A stretch of 64,000 nt of DNA, from the NCBI GenBank assembly GCA_965644295.1, contig CBFFRP010000314.1, positions 62,001 to 126,000 of the forward strand, read 5' to 3'. The notes beneath the pieces are model-generated. The model made no database searches, was not told where the DNA came from, and saw only the letters and a list, made by a program, of their open reading frames with translations. Positions 10,101-25,031 of this stretch are shown one piece after another (the first letter of the stretch is position 1; each line of letters begins with the position of its first letter). This DNA is from Paraphysomonas bandaiensis (lineage: Eukaryota > Chrysophyceae). The position numbers and the translations under genes were made by a program.

Positions 10101-13100
10101 TATTCCATGCCCTCTATGGAATCATCTCAAGAAGTAGAGAGCTTAAAGAGCCAATTAGCGGATCTACAGCGACAGAAAAAGTCCATTACTCTGGAATTCT
10201 CACAACAGAAGGATGAGATCGAGTATTCCTGGAAGCAAAAGTTTGAGGAGCTGAAAAAGTCTCATCAAGAAGCTCTGGAGTGTGGAAAGAACGATACCAG
10301 TACTCTCCAGATGAAGTATAGAAGACTGGAGCAGCAGTTCAACGAAAAGCTTTTGGACGCAGAGGATTTGGAGAAGCGGCTGCAGACATCAAAAAAGCGC
10401 ATGTTCGAGACACAAGAACAATTAGATGCGGTCGAAACGGAGCTGGCAGCTAGCAAGTCACGGGCAAAGCAGGAATCCTTCGAGAAATCTGAGCTTGAGA
10501 GTCGTGTTGGAGAGCTGACGAGGGAACTGCAGGAAATGCGGCACAAACTCCGCAATCAGTCTTCTGAAGTGGAGACACTTGAGAGTGAGAAATTGGAACT
10601 ACGCAAGGAGCAACGTGAGCTGCGCGAAAAATGCGACGGATTGTCTGCTTCTCTTCAGCAGAAGGCATCCGAGGTGACTAGACTAGAGGCAGAGAGTTCC
10701 TCTCTGAGAGGATCACTAAAGGATCAGATTGCCGACCATCAGGCAGCTCTGGAGCGACTCAAGAAGGAGAATCGACGTTCCCCTGATGCCGACTCGTTAT
10801 ATAATGACCCTAGTCAGTTGAAGGAACTAATGGCGCGTAATAAAGAACTTGAATCTTTGCTCAGCACTGAAAAACGCATGACACATGACCTCAAGGTGGA
10901 ACTGGAAACTACAGAGAAGAAATTAAAAACAACGGAGGTGACAGTTGAGGCAATGGAACAGAAAAATAGTTCGCTCAAAGCTTCCATCGATGATTTGGAA
11001 AACCAATTAGACGAGCTGCGGCGTCAAAATCAGTGCTCTGTACCGGCAGGGGATATGTCTGACTTGGAGTTTAAACTAAAGCGCATGGAAACGGCTCACC
11101 AGGAGGTTCAACTGGAGCTCAAAGAGGAAATTTCACGAGGATCTGCGAAGGACAGGAAAATTGCCAACTTACAAGCTGAAATTGTTTCGCTTAATGAGAG
11201 AGCTGCTGAGATAGAAGTCACATCTGTAACCGCAAGCTCATCTCAGTCCGACGCACAAAGTGCCACCATCATAAACGTAAAACATTAGCACACTGTAGTT
11301 ATCCTCTTACATTTTTTTGTTTCTAGCTCAAGGAAAAAATACGCTCTCTACAAGCTGACCTTGATGAGACTGAAGCGTTAAAAGCTGAAGCAATGCAGAA
11401 TATGAAAGAGGTAAGACTGTCATGTAATTGTATACTTGTAGTGTGTGTAATGAGGGAATTTGAATGATTTGGTTGTAGTTACAGCGTAGGTTCAATTCGA
11501 TGAACAATGATTTTGAAGAGATGAGTTTCAGAAATACAATGCTAACACAAGACCTGGAAAGTAGCAACCAACGTGTCCGGTCACTGGAAACCGAAACTTC
11601 TAAAGCACACTCGGAGAAGAGTTCATTGCTCGCGAAGCTGTCAACCTTAACTAATGAAAATGCCGAGTTAAAGACTGCTTTGACTGTGGGTGAGTCGGAG
11701 AGGGATGGAATTCAGCGGATGGTAGATGGACTACAGAAAGACCTGACTAGATATCGCGATGAAATCAGACAACTACATTCAGCCAAATCTGCCGCTGAGC
11801 AACGACTCAACGATCGGGAAATTGAACTGGTAGGCGTCCAACAGTCGTTTCTCAATCTTTACTGACGTGACATTGTGAATATAGGAGACAGAAAAGCTCA
11901 AAATGATATCGCTCTCGCATAACAAATCTCCAGTTGTGGTTCATCCATTAGGTGGAGATGCGGTTGGATCAGAGGAAGCCAATGCACAGTACAGCCGTCA
12001 GTTGGCAGAGATGAACATTGAGCTCAGCCGCTACCGACAGCAGTTGAGAGAGTCCGAATTGAACCGTGATGATGCTAAGGTGAGCAGATCTGGTGTGTAT
12101 CAAGTGTTTGTACGGACTCGTCCGTAGTGGTTGTATTTCGTTTCGCATAGTGTATCACAGCTGGTACAATAGATTTTGTAATGTATATTTCAGGCGAAAT
12201 GTGTGGAGTTAAAACAGGAAATTCAACGCAAAGATGCTGAGATAGACCGATTGAACAATGAGCTACGACGAGCACGCAACCAACTGGCTTCAGGAGAAGT
12301 TTTAAAGAATGAGCCGAAGGATAGCAAGCTAAATAATGTCATTGCTGGTCATGGAGTAAGTGCCTTTAGTGTATAGCATAAGTGTTAACTAAACGCCTCT
12401 TGTGTACTTCAAAGGAGCAAATTACTGCACTACAGAGCCATCAGATGCAAGTACAGCAGACCATAGATCAACAAAATACACTGGTGCAGAAGTTGGAAGA
12501 GAAACTCCGCGATACAGAGAGTGTTATCAAGCAGCATCTAGACGATCGTTTAGGTGGCGGGGATATAGGCCGTGCACATCGGATGTTGTCTCCTCCGTCG
12601 TCTCCACAATCGGACGGGCTCGCTAGACGTGGGGTAAGATACTCTGATGGAGGACCAAAGATGAAGCACCGGTACAAACCCGCACCGAAGACGAGCAAAA
12701 GTCGCTTGCATATGAATGATTTTGATGTGTATGGGGAGCAGCAGCAGCGTATGCTAGACATGACATACGACTCTATCGAGATGTCTGAAGAGGAAGAAGA
12801 CATTGTGAGCAAAAAATACACCCGAAATAATCCGCAGACCAACGCTGCATCAGTTCTAAGAGATGTACTTTTAGACCTGATTGACAGGGAATCCAAACGG
12901 AATAATCAAGTGCAGAAGCGAAAGGTATTTCCTTCATCATTCGTGTGTTATCTCATGATATATGTGTTCAGACAAGTAGTAGTCGAAGGACAGGACATTA
13001 TGCAGAAGACAAAGAGAGCGAGCGTTGGAGACGAAAGATCGAAACTGAGAAAAAGATCATTCAGGTAAACACTATTGTTGAGATCAGTACATGTATGTCA

Positions 13101-14652
13101 TGCATGTTGTCAGGATGTTCGTCTAGCTCTCAAGAAGGAGAACGCTTATGTCCGTGAAGTATCATCTACACTTAATTCGCAACGGGAGGGTTGGCGGCGC
13201 CGAAAAGATGCGTTAAAGCGCTCAGGAAATGGAAATAGTAAAATCCTCAAGGATATGAAGGTAATTGCGTATTGTACCCACATACATTTCTAAATGTATT
13301 GGCGTTTCCAAAGGCCGAAGGAGCTAGGCTGAATATGCAGGCGGAACAGCTGAACAGCTTAGTGAAGCAAATCCGTCAGACACAGACTTGGGTGTCTGAG
13401 CGGGAGCGTAAGTTGGCGAGGCTTGAGTCTATGATACTGAACTCTGAGCGCCTGAAAGGTAGGCTGCTATTGCACTAGTTTAATGTATATATGATGGATT
13501 TGGTGCCGTAGACTTTTCGGAGGACTCTCACGTTTCATCTTCGGAGCATGACACCCTAGCACTCCACGCAGAACGGATGCGGAAGTTAGAGGATGAGCTT
13601 GAGAATGACCTCACAACATTGGGTACGACAGTTATATACACCCCAGTGTTGGCTCTGTATCATATTATGCGACCATAGCTTTGTTGATTCTGTAGTGTAT
13701 TGTGATTTTAATTGTTTCAGGTGCTGACATGAGCCCAGCTCACGGTCAGATCAATTCTTATTATAGCGACACGGACGGTGCTCGCAGCTCCGAAAGCAAT
13801 CACACGTCGTCTGCCGGGCACAGCAAAGCCCCCCACAGACATGGGACTCTACGCTCCAGGGATGATGCAGACAGAGTAGGAGACGGAGGTGTTAGAAGAA
13901 GCTCGAATGACGCTCTTCCGTGGAGAGGTCATAGTGCTCATATAGGAAGGGATGATTATCTCAATAGGTAGCTTCAATAATGGATATCTTGAGTCTCTGT
14001 GTGACGTTATTATTGTACGTAGGAGTAAAGATGATATGGTTCTGCCTAGTCGTTCTAAACGTCCCCTGAACCGTGATGAGAGGGAGAACATGGATTCTAA
14101 CGCAGTGAACTGGGACACTAGAATCAATTCACTGGCTTCCGAATTTCTGGGGTACCAGCGCCAGTCGGAGACCTCTGTTCGGCCCAATCCATCAGTGGAA
14201 TATGTTAGAAAGAATTCTGGTCGTCCGGTTGGAGTTCATTCTTCAGACTATGCACATCGCATTGAGGCCAGTGGCGCCGCCGTAGGGATTGCTACTGGAA
14301 ATGCTAATCGTACAGGTGACCTAGTCACTGGTAGAGGAGCTGGAAGGGATCAGATCAAGCACCTTACTGAGATGAGGGTCAAGTCATCGGAAGCATGTGA
14401 CGACCACGTCAGGTGTGTACCTTTGTATGTGTGTTATATATCTTGCAACTAACAAGATACGTTTGATGTTGAAGTTGGCTTGACAATTTACGCCGTGAAA
14501 TTGGCCAGTTCGCTCATACACAGGATCACGAGACATCTGCTGCTCCAGGCCCAATATATGATTCATCGTCGGCAAGACTTGTAGACAGCAAAGACGGTGT
14601 AACTGCTACTGGGTCTTACATAAATAGTGGAACCAATGTGTATCGCGTGTGA
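7116..14652 (+). CDS. CEP164: CEP164-like centriolar distal appendage protein
   Basis: Human CEP164 sits on distal appendages of the mother centriole and recruits TTBK2 to start ciliogenesis. Exons: 7116-7125, 7179-7336, 7392-7467, 7518-7603, 7674-7928, 7993-8085, 8178-8470, 8573-8966, 9084-9230, 9282-9355, 9417-9621, 9673-9820, 9868-11276, 11327-11410, 11479-11829, 11885-12079, 12194-12355, 12415-12924, 12972-13064, 13114-13260, 13314-13458, 13512-13622, 13721-13967, 14023-14412, 14475-14652. They total 5961 nt (1986 residues) and every junction keeps frame. The N-terminus matches the family closely: PNYVPGEDEVLEYA, IAREGLMAPLPKNWKPC, then the WW core YYFNFETGESTWDHP (about residues 58-90). 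After a Ser/Lys-rich linker, most of the protein is long coiled coil. The tail is Ser-rich. Human CEP164 is shorter (about 1460). Exon 12 follows a 51-nt intron without a stop, so retention there would stay in frame. Confidence 0.92.
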
Positions 14653-14930
14653 TTTCATTGAATCAATGTAGTTAGTGTGATATTTACTCTGTGACGTAAT
14701 TTGGATTGGTGGTTTATTTCTGTAGAATGTGTTGATGTCGTAGTGCTAATGTCTATGGTGTGCGATGTGTAGAATACATATGTTTATGTTCCCGTAAGAT
14801 ACATCGCACGAAAATACGTTCGAGTATAGTGTATTCGCAATCTATGATAAGAATCTCGGAACTGAATATCACGTCTACGCATGACATTTTAGATTAAACT
14901 AGATTTGTGGTTACATCCGAATCATGATTT

Positions 14931-15158
14931 CTATCTAGTTATATAGACTAACCGTTCTCCAGCGTATGAGCATAAAAGAGACATTAAAATATCTTCATCA
15001 AAATAATATGCCTTGTTTGGCGTGACATCCGGCCGTTGCGAGTTTGTAGGGACGCCGCTGTCAGTCCCGTAGTGAGGGGCCCGATCAAGGTGTTGTCCGA
15101 AAAGATTGTCTCTACGCGAGGTGTATGTGTCTAGTGTGAGCTGGTCTCGGAGGGACAT
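14931..15158 (-). CDS. Small ORF of unknown identity, 75 residues
   Basis: A 75-residue minus-strand ORF beginning MSLRDQLTLDTYTSRRDN and containing TPNKAYYFDEDILMSLL. The composition is protein-like, not low complexity, and an acceptor-like ttacag precedes the ATG. It lies just 3' of CEP164, on the opposite strand, next to a dispersed repeat copy. No family recognised. It may be a small gene, one exon of a longer gene, or chance. Confidence 0.25.
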   Translation of the reverse strand: MSLRDQLTLDTYTSRRDNLFGQHLDRAPHYGTDSGVPTNSQRPDVTPNKAYYFDEDILMSLLCSYAGERLVYITR

Positions 15159-15199
15159 ATAGTAATCTGTAATATATATAAGGTTTAAGAACTATTCTT

Positions 15200-15405
15200 A
15201 AACTTCTCAAGAATAGAAAATAGAATAGTGAATATCTTATTATTAGCAATAAGCGTTTAAGAGTCAGAACACTAAATTATTATCATTGCAACAATCAATA
15301 ATCAATAATGTATCTAACTAGTGCTTAACTCTGATGTCTTATTGAACACTACGAAAGCTGCTTGAGCGTCACCGCAATCACCAAGGTGCAACCAACTTGC
15401 CCAAC
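15200..15405 (+). repeat. Dispersed repeat family, copy C
   Basis: It shares two modules with the copies near 31.9 and 32.7 kb. The first is tcttattattagcaataagc (from about 15235). The second is the core gcttgagcgtcaccgcaatc followed by accaaggtgcaacca (15361-15395). Between them lies aactctgatgtc, also shared. The core here has two changes that weaken the hairpin present in the other copies. Confidence 0.65.
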
Positions 15406-16002
15406 TCAATGCTATATACTATATAGTATATATACTATATATACAGTATATAACATCTAATATTAGTAGCGAAAATGTCAAAGCAAACGAAGGGTATGCG
15501 TTGTAAATTACGATTAGATACATATCATACTATATAGAAAACAGAACAGAGCTAAGAACAGAGGATTTTTTTGACATATGTATTAGTGATTCTAACAAAC
15601 CCACAGTAATATTATTGTTTCTGATTCTCTGAATTCGAAACTACATGCTTTGGGACGCTCGGGGCAATATAGGCTTCATTAAATATCGCGATGCTTACTT
15701 TTTGCAGGTGTATGGAGTATGGAGGTGGTATCTAAGCACTTGTCTATAGAGCTGTATTCTTCATAGCAATCAGGACAGAATTGTGATAGTTATATACTGT
15801 GTATTGGAAACATTATTATTGCTGCTTAACTACATTTTGATCCACATAGTGTTATACAAACTTGATGCGAATTCGCCCAACTGTTTTTATAAATACTGCA
15901 AAGGTGACACACACAAAACAGTACATCGTTACCAGCAATGCAAAACGATACGACTAGAATAGAGTCAGTGCGATTGCGTAATTCATTAGATACGTGTCAT
16001 AT

Positions 16003-17717
16003 TTACAGCAAAGTACCGTAACACCCTTCATCGTGGCAGTCCTCAAAGGGAAAGGTGTTTGGCCATACTGAGACCTCGGTGGTGAAATCCAGCTGCCCCG
16101 GATACGTGCGAGGCCATGTATGCAACGAATCAGCAGCCTTGAAAAAACGCGAGCGAGGACCTACGGAATCCGGACCTCGTTGAGGTACGGAATATCTGTA
16201 CGGTTCTTCGTTATCGCTGTAAGGAAACGTGAAGTCGATAAAGAATGCTGTCCACTGCCCTTCCACTGCATCCACATGCGCCACATATTGCCCTTTAGAA
16301 TTAGGAGCGAGGGGTAGGGAATACCACCGAGACGCCTCCTGGTTCAAGCATTGCCCGTCAAATGCTACTCCGCACTGGCATGGGTCATCAAGGTTCAGCA
16401 AACGGAAGTCTCTCCTAGCAGGAGATTCCAAACCGCATGTTCTTGCATACCACATTGTAACGTTTGGTTGGATGGAGCTTGTTACAGTAGCCGTAATGTC
16501 TCCTGTGTCCTCGGAAATGACCCAGTTCACCTCAGGAATCTCTTTTCCTCGGACCAAATGGCGAATCCAAGTTCCCATAGTAGGAATGGCTTGTCCGATG
16601 CCAAGGATACACATATGGTCAGTATTTGGCATCATCAGGAAATGCTTTGGTCCCGGCATATCAGCCCACCAATAGTGCGTATCGTCCGGTTGTTGGAATT
16701 CATCCTGTCCGCCATTAATCACAAGCTTCGGCATGGTTAGCCTTTCCTTGTAGAAATATGGATCCTCAATTTCCTGTAGGAGTCGCATATTGGGCTCATC
16801 ATACCTGGCAGTAATATTCTGTTCATAGTAGTCCTCTAAAAAGTACGACCAGCCGCCATATGAACGATATTGATGGTGCTCAACATCGACAAAGTTGATG
16901 GCGTCTAGGACTACTGGGACTATGGCAGTGACACGCCCTGTTTGATCAACAGCGCCGACACACCAAGTTGTCCAGCCCCGTTTGGATGCCCCCGACACCA
17001 CGTAGTAATCGAGGTCCGGGATCATAAGTCCACGCTTCTGAGCCACAAAAGCAGAAACAGTGTCCATAGCTCGGAGGGATGCTTTGACCATGGGAAGACG
17101 TACAAGCCATTCTGGCTCATCCGGGTTATCCAAAAAGTGGGCCCAAGTGAAAGCGATAATTGCATCCTCCGATCGACTCTTCTGTTCAGGATCAGAAGAA
17201 AACACCATATGCTGGTTTGGAACATGAAACAGTGATGCAACGATCATACCAGTACCCATAGCAAGCTCTGAGGCAATAAGCATGTTATAATTAGTACGTG
17301 AAATAGGGTCGCTGTCTCCGTTATCGCCATCAGTGATCCACAACGTTGCATTTCTAGAATATGTTTTGTCTATGAGCGAATCACAAGAAGTTAGAGGCCT
17401 ACGCATACAGGACAAGCCATGTCGTTACCGTAGTTAGAAGGTACGATGACAACAAGAGTATGCCACCAGAGAGACCGCGAGGTATCTTCGTCCGTTAACC
17501 ATCGCTGACTGGTCATATTAAGCACATAGCCGACATACCGCACAGACCCATCGACGTTACGCCCGTGAATCTCCTCTCCAGTATCATACCAGCTGTAGTT
17601 AGGGTCCTCCTTCCAGACATAGTCATCCATAGCAGTGGATGACACCCTCCCAATGCCTAAAACCACGAGACATAATATATAAGAAAATATCATTCTCCTC
17701 CAGCACGCAGACGACAA
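16003..17717 (-). CDS. Secreted PhoPQ-activated pathogenicity-related (PqaA-type) protein
   Basis: Two exons, 17717-17429 and 17369-16003, joined across a 59-nt GT...AG intron; total 1656 nt, 551 residues. The N-terminus has a signal-peptide-like segment (about residues 9-27; Met9 is an alternative start). The family is the PhoPQ_related alpha/beta-hydrolase group first named in Salmonella and also present in some protists; its substrate is not established. Family marks include VVIVPSNYD, NATLWITDGDNGDSD, the nucleophile-elbow-like GASKRGWTTW (Ser about 225), INGGQDEF (Asp about 319) and MPNTDHM (His about 348), a plausible Ser-Asp-His triad. Length is close to the family norm. Read without the intron, the two halves appear as overlapping ORFs in different frames, which could be mistaken for a frameshift. 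Confidence 0.85.
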
Positions 17718-19437
17718 TATGCGAAGATGGGCGAGTAGCTACAAGCAACCAGCCGCCCGGCCCTCCTCGCTCTCTCCATATACGCAGAGGAAGAGAGGTA
17801 GAGCTAAAGTACTGTATACCATATCCGATATTATGGAATACATAGGTATACGTGTGTGTATAGGAGTGTATATCTCGCTCTGGGTAACTTCGAAGTGAAT
17901 GTGATGTGGATATATGCATATATGAGTACATGATTCAGAGGCTCTGCTGCTGCCTCTACTCACAGACACGAGTGAGGACTATCAACAGTGTGTGGTCATA
18001 GTGGTGTATAGTGGTGTGTGCTCCTCATGAGGAGAGAGACTCGTATGATCATATGAATAATACCGCAGCAGATACACACACATACATACAGAACCCCCTC
18101 ACACATATACATGCATAGACCGCACGGAGCACCCTGAATAGTCATATAACTGAACCAGAAGCGTTCACCACTAATGCGCCCATGAGTATGTTATTTTATA
18201 TGGTGTATCTGCATTAATGGTGCTGTGGAAGCATGTATCCGTTAGATGACTGTGACGCTGTTGTTAGTGGAGCTGGTGGTGATCATCCATATGAGGACTT
18301 TGGAATGAGTCAAAGATGCATCATCTCGTGATGATCTGGTGTGTGCTGTATATTCGACAGAGGTTACATGTATGTATAAGATGAAGGTGCTGTGTACGTT
18401 AGAGATGGATCCAAGTGTATCGCATACCACTTACTGTTGTCGCATATCCACTCATATACAACACTGGACTGATTATGTAATTTACAGATTGCGTTCTACA
18501 ACATCTGTACGACACTGTACGAACATTCAAGATATGATTTACGACTTACCATTATATCCAGCGGATTGGAAGTGTTTTCTAGCAACCATCTGGAAACAGG
18601 CCATTAGCATTGACAATGAAGTACTATTGGTACATCTCTTTACAAACTTAGAATGTAGATTGAATCTTACTGCCTCTATAGTTGGAGCTGAATTGTTTCA
18701 CCTGTAATTTCTTAATTTCATGTAATGTTTGAATTTCTTTGGTAATTAAATTCCTGCAGTTGTGTGTATAACTAATCTTACGTATCTGTACACGCTTTTG
18801 CCTGTTTTCATTATTTAATACAATTGATTTTCTATTTGCTATTACATCAGCTTTGTGTGCATCTCGTCGTAATGGTTAAATGTCTTGTGACTGTAAATTG
18901 GGAAAGACAAAAATTGCTGAACACTATATATTATATATTGCCATATTATTATATCAATGTAAATACATGCATATAAATATATCAATGGCGTGATGATTAT
19001 TCATGATATATTTGTGAAGAAGCTTTTAGTGCGCAGTGTGTAGCAGTTACTATAAACTGTATATGACGCTGAATGCTGTAACATGTATTATGTTGATTGG
19101 TGATTGGTATATAGTGTAACAAGCCTAGCAGTACCTGTATTGGTAGATTGCCTTTTACAGTAGACCAATCAAAACACAATTCCCTAGTCCTTGAACATTC
19201 ACTATAACTTCTAACTAATGTTCCTATGCTCTGGTATGTAATATGTGAAACCAATCCGTACCCCATACTGAAGAGAAATCCAATAACTACATATTAAGTG
19301 AAGAGTGTGTAGTAATTTTCCTATTAGCATAAACCAAGTTCGAAAATATTGAACAAAAAGTATACTCAATATTTGATTACAATGATGAAATATACAGTTA
19401 CTCCTGTGGTTGAACAATAACATACTACTTAAACATT
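17718..19437. other. Intergenic spacer, no supported gene
   Basis: 1.7 kb upstream of the PqaA-like gene and downstream of beta-tubulin. A plus ORF at 18339-18707 (122 residues, ending VGAELFHL) lacks family signatures, and I do not call it a gene. Several ta/tg-rich microsatellite-like stretches occur around 17830-17930 and 18060-18110. Confidence 0.55.
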
Positions 19438-22365
<2,928 letters not shown>

Positions 22366-24557
22366 TCAGATTTTATTCTTCTTACACGATTCGGGATTTC
22401 TTGAGTCCATATCTATTTTTTTATCAGCAGTCTCCTCTAAATCAAGGGCGGATCTCTTACGCCCAGTGTTGTTTCTGTAGGCTGGTTCAGTTATCGAACT
22501 TGACAAAGTGGAGGACACAAATGACGCCAAGCTTTTAGGTTGGCAGAATCCACCTACATCATGACTAGCGTCAGCTGTCAGCTCTGCACATATATGCACC
22601 ACATTTCATATTTAGAACTATTTCTAACACTCATACAACGTACCTTCATCAGCTTCACTGTCATCATCGCAAGAAGGTTTAGGAGGATGAAAGTCTCGAG
22701 TCATCATATCACTTTCCTCGGCTACCTGGTGAGGTGTCTTAACATTTCACCTATAGTAAGACATGAGTGGATACCTTTCGAGCAGCATTCATCACATCAG
22801 CCCAACTAGTGTCGACTTTAGAGTCACTTTTTTCTCCTGTCACCAGTCATTATGCACATTCAGCCCACGCACTCATTGTGCTTGGCATAAATTATTAGTA
22901 CATGAACTAACCTTCATTTACAGATACATCAGCAGTTCTGGACGTTATCTCCGCCCCATCTCCGTGAGCCTTATTTCCTTTAGAGCGACCGTACATTACA
23001 AACTGCTTCATTTCCTCGTGCTCCATGCGGAGAGTACACCACTCATGCATAGGCTCACCCCCTATGCTCTTGTAGAATTCCAGAGGTTTTTCATTCCATG
23101 ACAGACACTGCCATTGATATCTCTTCATACCTACATATATACTAGTTAATCAAAACCACATAAAAATAAGAACAAGATATGCACCACAGCACTGTGGTAC
23201 ACTTCTACGGTATCTCCACACCACACCTCATGACAACTGTAAGCACATACTTCGCAACATGCAACACTCTGTATATTCCACCTGTTCTTTCTGCAACTGC
23301 TGCGACAGCACGCATAAGGATAGTCCCTATACCATTAGCTCTGTAAGCCTCTTGAACATACAGGTCCTCGAGGTACATAAATCTCCCTTCCCAGGTTGAG
23401 TAAACAGAGAAAAACAGAGCCATTCCGATTATTTGACCTGTAGTATTGCTTTCTACTATGTACACATAGAAGTGTGGTCGGAAAGGCGTACCCGCAGGTA
23501 AGCCGACACCCCATCCGTCACGAGTAAAGGTATCTAACGAAAGATTAACACTGTCCGGCGACTTTTCATACACGGCGAGCTCAACAATAAGGTTCATTAT
23601 GGCCCCGGCATCATCTGCCGTGGCAAGGCGCAATTGAAAACCATCAGGAAGGATAATGTTACAAGAGGCCAAGTTTTGTGCTACCGCCTGGACAGTGGCG
23701 GTTAAGTCGTCTACCACGGGTGTCGTAGTTGATGATGACTTTATGCTAGAATGAGACAGACTAGGTGAATCAACACTTTGAATGGGCGCTGTTGAGAACG
23801 CTGGAGATGGCTGGAGAGGAGAGCGACTAGACTTTGACTTTTTTTGCGCCCTCCTAGACTCAATAGCCTTCTGCACAGCATTATCAAGCTCAGATACAGT
23901 TGAACACCCAGGAAATATGTGTCTACAGAAACTACATTAGCACAATATGTTGTATACCACTTGTATACATCAGCAGTCGAATGACATCAAATGAATATTA
24001 GAATTATGTACTCACTGTAATATTAGAAAGCTAGCAATTCGCTTAGCAACCACTTTTGTCTTTCCTTCTCCATCAGATTTATAGGTTTTTCCATCAATTG
24101 TTATCGATAGCGTGCAGTGGAAAATGCCCATGTGGTCTTTCAATATTTCAAATTTAGGTTTGGAAGAGTTGTCATTGAGAACTGCACTGACATACAGATT
24201 TAATAACGACAAAGCATTCACTTGCGTCCCGTCTCCTGCAGATTCATTCTCCTGTGAATTCGTGCGGGTCTGAGGGCGGTCGGACCCCATCTGCTTCAAT
24301 AGCTCTGGATTAAAATCACTGCCGATCCATGCCTTCAGAGTGACAGTGGCGGCTCTCTCGCATGCGGCTATCGATGACTCTCCTTCACCAGTCCCGTATA
24401 TCTTCGATCCAACAACAGTAGTGACAGATATATTAGATGATGCAGTGTTTGACCGGTCAAGAAACAGCGGCTGAGGATATCCTCTATACTCACACAGCTC
24501 CTTAAGAGCCTGCACTGCAGTCTTACCGGTGTAATCAAAAAGATCTCCGCTAGACAT
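22366..24557 (-). CDS. Tandem dsRNA-binding domains fused to SSAT-type GNAT acetyltransferase
   Basis: Six exons: 24557-24016, 23931-23268, 23122-22912, 22836-22775, 22725-22644, 22583-22366; 1779 nt, 592 residues, all junctions in frame. Residues about 12-77 form a dsRBD (AVQALKELCEYRGYPQP ... ACERAATVTLKAW). About 115-180 form a second (LNLYV ... FHCTLSITIDGKTYKSDG ... AKRIASFL). After a Ser-rich basic linker, a GNAT fold starts near 279 (RLATADDAGAIMNLIVEL), with YLEDLYVQEAYRANGIGT (acetyl-CoA loop) and, in the next exon, WNEKPLEFYKSIGG. These match spermidine/spermine N1-acetyltransferases (SSAT, or the thialysine acetyltransferase SSAT2). The acidic, Lys-rich C-terminal tail has no known domain. 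The second intron uses donor GTGTTG, the least certain junction. It is divergent from CCDC22 with 474 bp between starts. Acceptor substrate and RNA target are unknown. Confidence 0.85.
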
Positions 24558-25031
24558 ATATCCTGTGAACAAACTGGAGGGGGGGCAGTGCAGTGGCAGT
24601 TTTGAGATTTGATATGATGGTTATGAGGTGCTATGGACGATTTGATTGCTTGTTGTTCCAGCCCTGCACTCCACGCTGTACGGTGTGGTCTGAAATAGTT
24701 TGTACCTGTATACACTATACAACAGTACATACTCTGTATACCATGATGGTATACCGGTATACAGTACACTCGAATATGATGGTAGATGATGGTAGGAGAT
24801 CAAGACATATCCAGATAGGTTGATGTAGCAGTGTGAGTATACAGCGGTATTCGGTATTGTGTGTACTGATATGCATCATATGCATCATATGCAGCACACA
24901 CACAGAGTACAGCTGTATGCAGTGTGCTGTATGTCTAGTTGCGTATGATGATATGTGCTTCTACTGCTATCTGAGTGATAGTACATCACAACATCGTATC
25001 AGGAAATCTTCATTTGAAGTGCATTATAGGC
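24558..25031. promoter_or_regulatory. Divergent promoter spacer
   Basis: 474 bp separate the start codons of the dsRBD-acetyltransferase (minus) and CCDC22 (plus), so both promoters must lie here. It includes the palindrome gtataccggtatac (about 24749-24762) and several ta/tg-rich repeats. No recognised factor site. Confidence 0.45.

Larger units (their letters stand above)
14653..16002. other. Spacer between CEP164 and PqaA-like gene
   Basis: A 1.35-kb AT-rich region between two convergent genes. It contains the small minus ORF at 14931-15158, a copy of the dispersed repeat at about 15200-15405, and a near-palindromic AT run around 15410-15450 built from tatactatata. Nothing else coding was seen. 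Confidence 0.6.

Noticed and set aside
15400-15460. TA-rich palindromic run as a possible origin or terminator
   Set aside because: Simple alternating TA sequence is common in this genome's spacers; nothing ties it to a function.
17391-17415. Apparent frameshift between two halves of the PqaA-like gene
   Set aside because: A 59-nt intron (17428-17370) with GT...AG ends joins the halves in frame and restores the expected family sequence.
18339-18707. 122-residue plus ORF
   Set aside because: No recognisable motif, odd composition, surrounded by microsatellite-rich spacer; likely chance.
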